Below are positions 1 to 5,971 of a stretch of 6,560 nt of DNA, one piece after another. The notes below the pieces were generated by a model, which was not told the origin of the DNA, searched no databases, and was given only the letters and a program-made list of their open reading frames with translations. The number at the start of each line of letters is the position of its first letter. Position 1 is the first letter of the stretch. This stretch comes from Lachnospiraceae bacterium UBA7598 (GTDB lineage Bacteria > Bacillota > Clostridia > Lachnospirales > Lachnospiraceae), in contig DLQV01000170.1 in the NCBI GenBank assembly GCA_002474415.1, forward strand, positions 1 to 6,560. The letters run 5' to 3'. A program made the position numbers and the translations under genes.

Positions 1-1
1 T

Positions 2-829
2 CTCCTTTCTTACAAGCGTCTTGCTGCAGAGAAGGGAAGCAAGAGATTAGAGGAAGCTTTCGAAAATCAGGAAATTTTAAAGGCAAAAGTCAGCCAGGTG
101 CTTACTGGTGGTGTATGTGTCAATGTGGATGAAACAAGAGTATTCATCCCGGCAAGCCTTGTATCTGACACATATGAGAAAGATTTAAGCAAGTTCAAGG
201 ATCAGGAAATTGAGTTCGTAATCACAGAATTTGATCCTAGAAAGAGAAGAATTATTGGTAACCGCAAGACTTTATTACTTGCAAAGAAGGCAGAACTTCA
301 GAAAGAGCTGCTTGCTAAGATCAAAGTTGGCGATGTCATCGAAGGAACTGTAAAGAATGTTACAGATTTCGGCGCATTCATCGATTTAGGTGGAGTAGAC
401 GGATTACTTCATATCTCAGAAATGTCATGGGGCAGAGTTGAGAATCCTAAGAAAGTATTTACTGTTGGTCAGAAAGTTCGCGTATTTATCAAGAACATTA
501 CAGATACCAAGATCGCACTCAGCATGAAATTTGAGGATGAGAATCCTTGGAACGGTGCAGCAGAGAAGTATGCTGTTGGCAATGTAGTAAAGGGAAAAGT
601 TGCACGTATGACAGATTTCGGTGCATTCGTAGAGCTTGCTCCTGGAGTAGATGCATTACTTCATGTATCCCAGATTTCTCAGGACCACGTAGAGAAGCCT
701 TCTGACGTATTAAAGATTGGTCAGGAAGTAGAAGCAAAGATCGTAGACTTCAATGAAGAAGAAAAGAAGATCAGCTTAAGTATCAAAGCTCTTGCAGCTC
801 CAGCTGAGGATGCTGAGACAGAGGAATAA
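2..829 (+). CDS. rpsA: Ribosomal protein S1 (RpsA-like), 3' part, four-S1-domain clostridial type
   Basis: The reading frame is open to the left window edge, so the gene is 5'-truncated; 275 codons are visible. The first residues (LLSYKRLAAEKG) look like the last strand and linker of an S1 domain. Three more S1 (OB-fold) domains follow: about residues 24-93 (degenerate, with VFIPASLVS), 109-177 (TDFGAFIDLGG, GLLHISEMSWG) and 192-262 (TDFGAFVELAPGVDALLHVSQIS, written here only as a family hallmark). A short acidic tail ends the protein. S1 proteins bind single-stranded mRNA and assist translation initiation on the 30S subunit; in Firmicutes the role is less essential than in Proteobacteria. 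In many Clostridia this S1 region is fused behind IspH (HMBPP reductase) in one polypeptide, and the visible part cannot show whether that is so here. The GTG at 98 lies inside an S1 domain and is not a credible start. The gene ends at a strong terminator. Identity is very secure; ribosome association is inferred from the family. Confidence 0.93.
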   Translation, partial: LLSYKRLAAEKGSKRLEEAFENQEILKAKVSQVLTGGVCVNVDETRVFIPASLVSDTYEKDLSKFKDQEIEFVITEFDPRKRRIIGNRKTLLLAKKAELQKELLAKIKVGDVIEGTVKNVTDFGAFIDLGGVDGLLHISEMSWGRVENPKKVFTVGQKVRVFIKNITDTKIALSMKFEDENPWNGAAEKYAVGNVVKGKVARMTDFGAFVELAPGVDALLHVSQISQDHVEKPSDVLKIGQEVEAKIVDFNEEEKKISLSIKALAAPAEDAETEE

Positions 830-850
830 TTTACTGTAAATTTTCATAGG

Positions 851-886
851 TAAGAAGTTGCCTTCGGGCAGCTTCTTATTCTTTAT
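851..886 (+). terminator. Intrinsic terminator after the S1 gene
   Basis: A 12-bp stem (851-862 paired with 867-878, with a single G-T wobble) closes a C(TTCG)G tetraloop, an exceptionally stable loop. It is followed by the T-rich stretch TTCTTTAT (879-886). It starts 22 nt after the S1 stop codon and ends 15 nt before the cheR start. It should end S1 transcription and limit read-through into cheR. Confidence 0.88.
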
Positions 887-901
887 AAGGGGTAAAAGTC
901 T

Positions 902-1681
902 ATGTTTGACAATTATGAAAAATTCAAAAAAGACGTCTATGCTCTGACAAAAATTGATTTGAATTATTACAAAGAAAAGCAGATGCGCAGACGAATTGAT
1001 ACGATCGCAACAAAGCATGGATGCAGCAATTACGATGAGTATATCCGTGTGCTGAAGACAGATAAGGATAAATTTGAGGCGTTTGTCAATTTCCTTACGA
1101 TCAATGTTTCTGAGTTTTACCGTAATCCGGACCAGTGGAAACTGATGGATGAGAATGTTATTCCGAAACTTGTTAAAGAACATGGAAGAAATCTGCATGT
1201 GTGGAGTGCAGCATGTTCAACAGGAGATGAACCGTATTCTCTTGTCATGGCATTATCCAAGCACATCCCACTTTCCAATATTCATATTACGGCAACCGAT
1301 CTGGACAAGCAGGTTCTTCAGAAAGCACAGGTTGGTTTGTACAATGAAAAGAGCATTGCAAATGTACCGCCGGAATTCAAACGCAGATATTTTAAACAGA
1401 TCGGAAAATCATATCAGATTTCGGATGAGATTAAGCGTTGCGTGACGTTTAAAGAGCATAATCTGTTAAAAGATCCATATCCAAGAGATTTTGATATGAT
1501 TCTCTGCAGAAATGTCGTTATCTATTTTACGGATGATGCCAAGGATATGATTTATAAGAATTTTCATCAGTCACTGAAAAGTCATGGCGTTTTATTTATC
1601 GGAAGTACGGAACAGATCACCAATTATAAAGAGCTGGGATTTGACAGACTCAGCAGTTTTTATTTTGAAAAAAATACTTAA
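902..1681 (+). CDS. cheR: CheR-type chemoreceptor glutamate O-methyltransferase
   Basis: This complete 259-residue protein matches the length of Bacillus-type CheR (about 256). The enzyme transfers methyl groups from S-adenosylmethionine to glutamates on methyl-accepting chemotaxis proteins, in the cytoplasm at receptor arrays. Residues 1-75 form the helical CheR N domain with a basic QMRRRID stretch (27-33). The signature NVSEFYR (68-74) corresponds to the family N-x-T-x-F-F-R element. The methyltransferase fold follows, with the SAM motif AACSTGDEPYSLVM (103-116), ATDLD (131-135, acidic residue D133 contacting SAM), CRNVVIYF (202-209) and GSTEQI (234-239). The start at 902 has AAGGGG at 887-892, 9 nt upstream. 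No tetratricopeptide or other extra domain is present. The neighbours are not chemotaxis genes, so this is an orphan cheR, separated from the S1 gene by a terminator. I see no strong promoter of its own; expression may depend on an unrecognised promoter or on read-through. The family assignment is firm; the receptor partners are unknown. Confidence 0.93.
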   Translation: MFDNYEKFKKDVYALTKIDLNYYKEKQMRRRIDTIATKHGCSNYDEYIRVLKTDKDKFEAFVNFLTINVSEFYRNPDQWKLMDENVIPKLVKEHGRNLHVWSAACSTGDEPYSLVMALSKHIPLSNIHITATDLDKQVLQKAQVGLYNEKSIANVPPEFKRRYFKQIGKSYQISDEIKRCVTFKEHNLLKDPYPRDFDMILCRNVVIYFTDDAKDMIYKNFHQSLKSHGVLFIGSTEQITNYKELGFDRLSSFYFEKNT

Positions 1682-1691
1682 GGGAACAAAT

Positions 1692-1737
1692 AAAAATGCA
1701 TGTTTTTATGTCTGATACATAAGAGCATGCATTTTTT
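1692..1737. terminator. Bidirectional terminator between convergent genes
   Basis: An 11-bp stem pairs 1692-1702 with 1726-1736. Inside it, a second 6-bp stem (1706-1711 with 1717-1722) closes a 5-nt loop. On the plus strand the hairpin ends in TTTTTT (1732-1737). On the minus strand the A-run at 1692-1696 and the following A-rich stretch supply a U-tract. It begins 10 nt after the cheR stop codon and lies 16 nt beyond the stop of the convergent exonuclease gene, so it can serve both. Confidence 0.85.
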
Positions 1738-1752
1738 ATGGACTTAAATTTT

Positions 1753-2853
1753 TTATTTTTTCTTCATCATATTTTTTAAGATGTGATCAATATAGCGGTG
1801 CAACATAATATCAGAAGCACAAAAATCATCTGTTATCTCAAAGTAACTGATTTTATCTTTATATTCTTTGCGAAACTCCGGCTGCATGATGCTGTTGTAC
1901 TGTGGAAGAAATTTCCCGGATTTTCGCGTATAGCAGTTGCTTGCTTTGGCATTTTCCCGGTATTCTTTATCTACAAATGAGGCGACACTTTTGTGTATTG
2001 CCATATCTTCTTTTTTCAGATAGTAGTAATCCCTGTAATTGGAATAAAAATAATGTAGTTCCCCTTCATAGACCGGGACACGAAGAGAAGTGCGGTCTTT
2101 TTCGATCATCAGATAAAAATCATCCTGTTTACAGGAAAGCTGGCGTGGAACGGGATAGTTGTTTTGCATGGTGACGATCCATTCCTCTCCTTCACTTCCA
2201 TCATATGCATGGTAATGATCGATCCGGTGGGAGAGGATGGTATATTGACCATCGAATACTTTTGTATAGGATAAAATGGAAAGCAAATCGATCATGTGCA
2301 GAACATCTTCGTAATTATGGATCCGAAGAAGATGCAGTGTTTCCTCGGTCGGATGCTTAACGTGCGTAAAATACACATCGATCAGCTCTCCTCCTGTTTT
2401 TTCGTCCTCTCTTGGAAGACCTAGAAAGGATTCAATGGTTTTTTGCTTGTAATTTTCCAGTTTCAGCAAAAATTTAATGGAAGAGACGGACTTGAAAATA
2501 TCAAGATAATTAAAATTCTGAAAATGCTCCGGAATATGGTAACGGTCGGCTTTGGCTTTCAGATATGGTATATCAAATCCCACACCGTTAAATGTAATGA
2601 TGGTGGTATATTGTGACAGCAACTGAAAAAATGCAGTGAGAATTTCGGCTTCTTCCTCCGTTTTTTCAGCAAAAAACTGATCCATACAGATCTGCGTGTC
2701 TTTTCGACTGGCACATCCAATCATATAAAGAGAGGAAGCTGAAGGCGAAAATCCGGTAGTTTCTATGTCAAAAAATATAGAATGTTCATCAAAAAGCTGG
2801 CCGATGAGAGGGTCCTGACAGGTATAGGGGACTTCTTCATGAAAAATTTTCAT
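1753..2853 (-). CDS. YprB-like DEDDh 3'-5' exonuclease (ribonuclease H-like domain protein)
   Basis: The complete protein has 366 residues. The N-terminal half (about 24-200) is a DEDD-superfamily exonuclease fold: Exo I is FFDIETTGF with D29 and E31, Exo II is ITFNGVGFD with N89 and D94, and Exo III is HNYEDV with H179 and D183 (H-x-x-x-D, the DEDDh type). All expected metal-binding acidic residues are present, so activity on nucleic acid 3' ends is likely. The arrangement fits the YprB / RNase_H_2 family; the physiological substrate is not established. Residues about 203-366 match no domain I recognise. They are rich in Tyr, Phe, Lys and Arg (YFYSNYRDYYYLKKEDM, about 269-285) and include CYTRKSGKFLPQY (about 308-320). 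B. subtilis YprB has a different C-terminal region as far as I recall. The start at 2853 has AAAGGAG 5 nt upstream on the minus strand (complement of 2859-2865). The gene is convergent with cheR, divergent from the rnf operon, and probably monocistronic. Confidence 0.85.
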   Translation of the reverse strand: MKIFHEEVPYTCQDPLIGQLFDEHSIFFDIETTGFSPSASSLYMIGCASRKDTQICMDQFFAEKTEEEAEILTAFFQLLSQYTTIITFNGVGFDIPYLKAKADRYHIPEHFQNFNYLDIFKSVSSIKFLLKLENYKQKTIESFLGLPREDEKTGGELIDVYFTHVKHPTEETLHLLRIHNYEDVLHMIDLLSILSYTKVFDGQYTILSHRIDHYHAYDGSEGEEWIVTMQNNYPVPRQLSCKQDDFYLMIEKDRTSLRVPVYEGELHYFYSNYRDYYYLKKEDMAIHKSVASFVDKEYRENAKASNCYTRKSGKFLPQYNSIMQPEFRKEYKDKISYFEITDDFCASDIMLHRYIDHILKNMMKKK

Positions 2854-2897
2854 AGATACTCCTTTGTGTGAATTTAAGATTTTTCTTGTGTGCCTGG

Positions 2898-2926
2898 ATT
2901 ATACCATAAATCTCATTTTTCGTCAT
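2898..2926 (-). promoter_or_regulatory. Predicted sigma-A promoter of the exonuclease gene
   Basis: Read on the minus strand, a perfect TATAAT -10 (complement of 2898-2903) is preceded by TG plus one base, making an extended -10. Seventeen bases upstream is ATGACG (complement of 2921-2926), 4 of 6 matches to TTGACA. Transcription would begin near 2890, giving a leader of roughly 35-40 nt that includes the AAAGGAG ribosome site. Confidence 0.68.
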
Positions 2927-2974
2927 GTTTCTATGTATTTAAAAGAATACAAAATATTCAGAAAAATTTAAAAA

Positions 2975-2998
2975 TTTTAGTACATATATGGTCAAAAA
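2975..2998. repeat. Imperfect palindrome at the rnf promoter, possible operator
   Basis: A perfect 8-bp core CATATATG (2983-2990) is flanked by a matching G/C pair (2980 and 2993) and by TTTT (2975-2978) facing AAAA (2995-2998). It covers the spacer between the weak -35 and the extended -10 of the predicted rnf promoter, a common position for a repressor site. The surrounding DNA is very AT-rich, so chance symmetry is a real possibility. Confidence 0.35.
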
Positions 2999-3008
2999 GT
3001 GCTATAAT
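2979..3008 (+). promoter_or_regulatory. Predicted promoter of the rnf operon
   Basis: A perfect TATAAT (3003-3008) is preceded by TG plus one base (3000-3002), an extended -10. The -35 region is weak: the best candidate AGTACA (2979-2984, 18-nt spacer) matches TTGACA at only three positions. The DNA upstream (2941-2978) is a run of A- and T-tracts that could act as an UP element. Transcription would start near 3015, leaving a leader of about 58 nt before rnfC. A second, weaker extended -10 (TGTTATAAA, 3022-3030) lies downstream without a recognisable -35. Confidence 0.58.
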
Positions 3009-3072
3009 TTAAGATGAAATATGTTATAAACTATATGGTTTTGACAAAAAAATAAGGAAAGAGGGCACAAGG

Positions 3073-4395
3073 ATGGGTTTGAAAACATTTATAGGCGGCG
3101 TACATCCCTATGAAGGCAAAGAACTTGCCAAGGATGCGCCAATCAAAGAAGTTCTACCCAAAGGGGAACTGGTTTTTCCATTGTCACAGCATATTGGTGC
3201 ACCAGCCACTCCAATTGTCGCTGTAGGGGATAGCGTAAAGAAAGGACAGAAGATTGCAGAAGCTGGCGGTTTTGTATCTTCCCCGATTTACTCATCGGTA
3301 TCCGGTACAGTAAAGAAAATTGAGCCACGGCGTGTGGCAGTCGGTGATATGGTGAATTCCATTGTAATTGAGAGTGATGATCAGTTTACAGAATGTGAGT
3401 ATTCACCGGTGGATGATGTGACATCCTTATCCAGAGAGGAAATCATTGATCGAATTAAGGAGGCCGGTGTGGTTGGTATGGGAGGCGCAGGTTTCCCGAC
3501 ACACGTAAAACTGTCTCCGAAAGAACCGGAAAAAATCGAGTATATCATTGCAAACTGCGCAGAATGTGAGCCATATCTGACGGCAGATTACCGCAGAATG
3601 ATCGAAAATCCGGAAGAACTGGTTGCAGGTATGAAGATCGTACTGCAGCTGTTTGACCATGCAAAAGGTGTGTTTGGCGTCGAAAACAACAAACCGGATG
3701 CAATTGCAAAACTGAAGGAATTGATTAAGGATGAACCTCGGATGGAGGTCTGTGAATTGTTGACAAAGTATCCGCAGGGAGGAGAGCGTCAGCTGATCTA
3801 TGCGGTAACCGGACGTGAAATCAATTCCAAAATGCTTCCTGCAGATGCAGGCTGTATCGTGGACAATGTGGAGACCATGATTGCAATTAAACATGCGGTC
3901 AAAGATGGTGTTCCTGTGATGAAACGAATTGCGACAATCACAGGAGATGCAATTACTACTCCGTCAAACTTTTTGTACAGTATGGGTACCCCATACGAGC
4001 AGCTGGTGGAAGCTGCCGGAGGCTTTAAAGTACAGCCGGAGAAACTGGTATCCGGTGGTCCTATGATGGGATTTGCCATTTTTGGACTGGATGTTCCTAC
4101 CACAAAGACGACTTCTTCTCTGTTGTGTCTTGGAAAAGATGAAGTGGCTGAATTTGAACCGCTCGCATGCATCAGCTGTGGCCGGTGTGTGGAAGCGTGC
4201 CCGGAAAAACTGGTTCCAAGCAGACTTGCGAAGTTCAGTGAGCACGGACAAAAGGATGAGTTTGAACACTGGCATGGATTGGAGTGCATCGAGTGCGGAA
4301 GCTGCAGTTATGTATGTCCTTCCCGCAGACAGGTGGCACAGTCCGTCAAGACAATGAAGAAACTCGTATTAGCAGATAAGAGAAAGAAAAAATAA
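3073..4395 (+). CDS. rnfC: RnfC, peripheral NADH/FMN and 4Fe-4S subunit of ferredoxin:NAD+ oxidoreductase
   Basis: This 440-residue protein is the peripheral subunit of the ion-pumping Rnf complex that exchanges electrons with NAD(H) on the cytoplasmic side. The N-terminus FIGGVHPYEGKELA (6-19) is typical of the family. A barrel-sandwich (biotinyl-like) region follows at about 30-85 (VGDSVKKGQKIAEAGG). The nucleotide/FMN-binding domain has the glycine-rich GMGGAGFPTHV (135-145) and CAECEPYLTADYR (about 162-174), as in the complex I 51-kDa (NuoF) fold. An SLBB-like region lies at about 255-320. The C-terminus carries two 4Fe-4S motifs: C366-x2-C369-x2-C372-x3-C376-P and C405-x2-C408-x2-C411-x3-C415-P. 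The protein ends in a lysine-rich tail soon after, without the long Ala/Lys-rich extension of enterobacterial RnfC. The ATG at 3073 has AAAGAGGG at 3058-3065, 7 nt upstream. It is the first gene of the operon, and rnfD starts 19 nt after its stop. Confidence 0.96.
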   Translation: MGLKTFIGGVHPYEGKELAKDAPIKEVLPKGELVFPLSQHIGAPATPIVAVGDSVKKGQKIAEAGGFVSSPIYSSVSGTVKKIEPRRVAVGDMVNSIVIESDDQFTECEYSPVDDVTSLSREEIIDRIKEAGVVGMGGAGFPTHVKLSPKEPEKIEYIIANCAECEPYLTADYRRMIENPEELVAGMKIVLQLFDHAKGVFGVENNKPDAIAKLKELIKDEPRMEVCELLTKYPQGGERQLIYAVTGREINSKMLPADAGCIVDNVETMIAIKHAVKDGVPVMKRIATITGDAITTPSNFLYSMGTPYEQLVEAAGGFKVQPEKLVSGGPMMGFAIFGLDVPTTKTTSSLLCLGKDEVAEFEPLACISCGRCVEACPEKLVPSRLAKFSEHGQKDEFEHWHGLECIECGSCSYVCPSRRQVAQSVKTMKKLVLADKRKKK

Positions 4396-4400
4396 GAGAA

Positions 4401-4417
4401 AGAGGTGGATTGTTGTG
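4401..4417 (+). promoter_or_regulatory. Ribosome binding site fixing the GTG start of rnfD
   Basis: AGAGGTGG (4401-4408) stands 6 nt before the GTG at 4415. No in-frame ATG lies between the rnfC stop codon and this GTG, and the family-typical N-terminus begins directly after it, so GTG is the probable start. Confidence 0.75.
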
Positions 4418-5371
4418 AGTGAGAAATATCAGGTTTCGTCTTCACCACATGTGCGTGCCAAGGACTCTACAAGCAGAGTTATGCTGTATGTGATCATCGC
4501 ATTGCTGCCAGCAACCCTGTTTGGTATCTGGAATTTTGGAATGCATGCATTACTTTTGATTTTAGTTACCATCGCAAGCTGTATGGCTTCCGAATGGATT
4601 TTTGATAAGATCGTACATAAAAAGAACAGCCTGCCGGATCTGAGTGCGGTTGTCACCGGACTTCTTCTGGCACTGAACCTGCCGGCCGGACTTCCATGGT
4701 GGGAAGCTGTGATTGGCAGCGTATTTGCCATAGTCATTGTAAAGATGATGTTTGGTGGACTGGGACAGAACTTCATGAACCCGGCACTGGGCGGAAGATG
4801 TTTTCTGCTGATTGCATTTGCAGCTGACATGACAAATTTCAAAAGCTCTAAGTTTGAGGCATATTCCGGTGCAACACCGCTTGCCATGATCAGAAATGAA
4901 GGACTTTCTTCCGTCAATGTTATGGATATGCTGACAGGAAAGATTCCGGGAACCATCGGTGAGACATCCGTGATCGCAATTCTGATTGGTGCAATTATTC
5001 TGATCCTTTTAGGCGTGATTACCTTACGGATTCCGGCTGCTTACCTGATCACATTTGCTGTGTTTATGCTGATCTTTGGCAAGGAACCGATGAATGCCAA
5101 TTATCTGGTTGCAGAACTGTGTGGTGGTGGTCTGATGCTCGGTGCATTCTTTATGGCAACCGATTATGTGACGTCACCGATTACACCGACCGGTCAGATT
5201 ATTTACGGTATCTGCTGTGGTCTGTTAACCGGTATTTTCCGTTGCTTCGGAGCAAATGCAGAGGGCGTTTCTTTTGCAATCATCTTAAGCAATATTTTAG
5301 TACCGATTATTGAGAAGTTTACAATCCCGAGAGCTTTTGGACTGGCAAAGGAGGCAAAGAAGAATGAATAA
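4415..5371 (+). CDS. rnfD: RnfD, membrane flavoprotein subunit of the Rnf complex
   Basis: This 318-residue integral membrane protein belongs to the NqrB/RnfD family. It carries covalent FMN and riboflavin and helps link electron transfer to Na+ or H+ translocation. About nine or ten hydrophobic segments can be seen, roughly at residues 22-42, 45-64, 76-93, 96-114, 128-138, 185-205, 207-222, 230-249, 261-278 and 285-299. The flavinylation motif is SGATPL (151-156), with T154 the expected phosphoester-linked FMN residue; an ApbE flavin transferase is needed for this and is not in the window. Other family hallmarks are NFMNPALGGRCF (119-130) and MATDYVTSPITPTGQ (247-261). Translation starts at GTG (4415). 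Its last 8 nt overlap the predicted rnfG start, and the rnfG ribosome site lies within its coding sequence, suggesting coupled translation. Confidence 0.95.
   Translation: MSEKYQVSSSPHVRAKDSTSRVMLYVIIALLPATLFGIWNFGMHALLLILVTIASCMASEWIFDKIVHKKNSLPDLSAVVTGLLLALNLPAGLPWWEAVIGSVFAIVIVKMMFGGLGQNFMNPALGGRCFLLIAFAADMTNFKSSKFEAYSGATPLAMIRNEGLSSVNVMDMLTGKIPGTIGETSVIAILIGAIILILLGVITLRIPAAYLITFAVFMLIFGKEPMNANYLVAELCGGGLMLGAFFMATDYVTSPITPTGQIIYGICCGLLTGIFRCFGANAEGVSFAIILSNILVPIIEKFTIPRAFGLAKEAKKNE
5347..5366 (+). promoter_or_regulatory. Ribosome binding site deciding the rnfG start
   Basis: A near-perfect AAAGGAGG (5347-5354) lies 9 nt before the ATG at 5364, inside the end of rnfD. The longer in-frame ATG at 5310 has no comparable site and would add an arginine-rich, 18-residue segment read from rnfD sequence in another frame, so 5364 is preferred. 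Confidence 0.88.
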
Positions 5372-5969
5372 ACAGATTATACATGACGCTTTGGTTTTGA
5401 CAGCCTTTACCCTTGTGATCGGCGTGATTTTAGGAGCAGTATATGGAATTACAAAAGCTCCGATTGACAAAGCCAATGAACAGACAAAAAAAGAAGCTTA
5501 TCAGGCAGTATTTGCAGATGCCTCGGAGTTTAACCAGCAGGAGTATGATGCAGATGCCGCTGATAAAATGGTTACCGATGCAGGATATGACGATACGATT
5601 GATGATGTGGAGCAGGCCGTAGATAAGGATGGCAATGCATTGGGATATGTCATTACCGTTACTGCGAAAGACGGAAGCCAGGGAAGCATTACATTTTCCG
5701 TCGGAATCAAAAATGATGGAACCGTCAATGGATATTCCATTACTGATATTTCCGAGACACCGGGACTTGGTATGAAGGCAGAGGAAAAAGATTTCTACAG
5801 CCAGTTTGAAAACAAAAATGTAGAAAAATTTACGGTTGTAAAACAAAAACCGGCATCTGATGATCAGATCGAGGCGATTACCGGATCTACCATTACTTCA
5901 AAGGCAATGGCAAACGGTTGTAACGCTGCCATTTATTACTTCCAGAATGCGTTAGGAGGTGCTCAGTAA
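5364..5969 (+). CDS. rnfG: RnfG, membrane-anchored FMN-binding subunit of the Rnf complex
   Basis: The protein has 201 residues when started at 5364. A single hydrophobic anchor spans about residues 9-29. The rest is an acidic linker (about 35-90) and an FMN-binding domain exposed on the outer face of the membrane (about 92-198). Family hallmarks are GYSITDISETPGLGMKAE (123-140) and the flavinylation motif TGSTITSKA (173-181), where T176 is the expected covalent FMN threonine (family consensus S/T-G-A/S-T-x-T/S). RnfG shuttles electrons between the RnfD and RnfE/RnfA parts of the complex and corresponds to NqrC. The start overlaps the rnfD stop (ATGAATAA), and the stop overlaps the rnfE start (TAATG). 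Ile codons are mostly ATT here, unlike in rnfE. A longer form from 5310 is possible but not supported by a ribosome site. Confidence 0.95.
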   Translation: MNKQIIHDALVLTAFTLVIGVILGAVYGITKAPIDKANEQTKKEAYQAVFADASEFNQQEYDADAADKMVTDAGYDDTIDDVEQAVDKDGNALGYVITVTAKDGSQGSITFSVGIKNDGTVNGYSITDISETPGLGMKAEEKDFYSQFENKNVEKFTVVKQKPASDDQIEAITGSTITSKAMANGCNAAIYYFQNALGGAQ

Positions 5970-5971
5970 TG
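5952..5971 (+). promoter_or_regulatory. Ribosome binding site for rnfE with TAATG stop-start overlap
   Basis: TTAGGAGGTG (5952-5961), with core AGGAGGT at 5954-5960, stands 8 nt before the ATG at 5969. That ATG shares its A with the rnfG stop codon TAA (5967-5969), the arrangement expected for translational coupling. Confidence 0.88.

Noticed and set aside
858..889. TTGCCT and TATAAG as a promoter for cheR
   Set aside because: The spacing is about 20 nt, the first element lies within the terminator stem, and transcription would start almost at the cheR ATG, after its ribosome site.
776..1198. 140-codon minus-strand frame across the S1 end and cheR start
   Set aside because: It runs antisense through the S1 terminator and the conserved cheR N domain, with no ribosome site or recognisable family, so it is a shadow frame.
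3020..3040. Rex redox-repressor site in the rnf leader
   Set aside because: TGTTATAA resembles half of a Rex site, but the matching TTAACAA half is absent at the required spacing.
3041..3046. TTGACA as a -35 box just upstream of rnfC
   Set aside because: No -10-like hexamer occurs 16-19 nt downstream; that interval holds the rnfC ribosome site and start codon.
2854..3072. A riboswitch or small RNA in the divergent intergenic region
   Set aside because: The region is AT-rich with no GC-rich paired elements, no recognisable aptamer core and no terminator hairpin. Two promoters and a ribosome site on each side account for much of it.
3427..4289. Long open frames on the minus strand inside rnfC
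   Set aside because: They have Cys/His/Ser-rich translations without family features, lack ribosome sites and lie opposite a clearly conserved gene, so they are shadow frames.
5310..5363. An 18-residue N-terminal extension of RnfG from the ATG at 5310
   Set aside because: It has no good ribosome site, is Arg/Gln-rich and unlike RnfG N-termini, and lies entirely within rnfD. The ATG at 5364 has AAAGGAGG 9 nt upstream.
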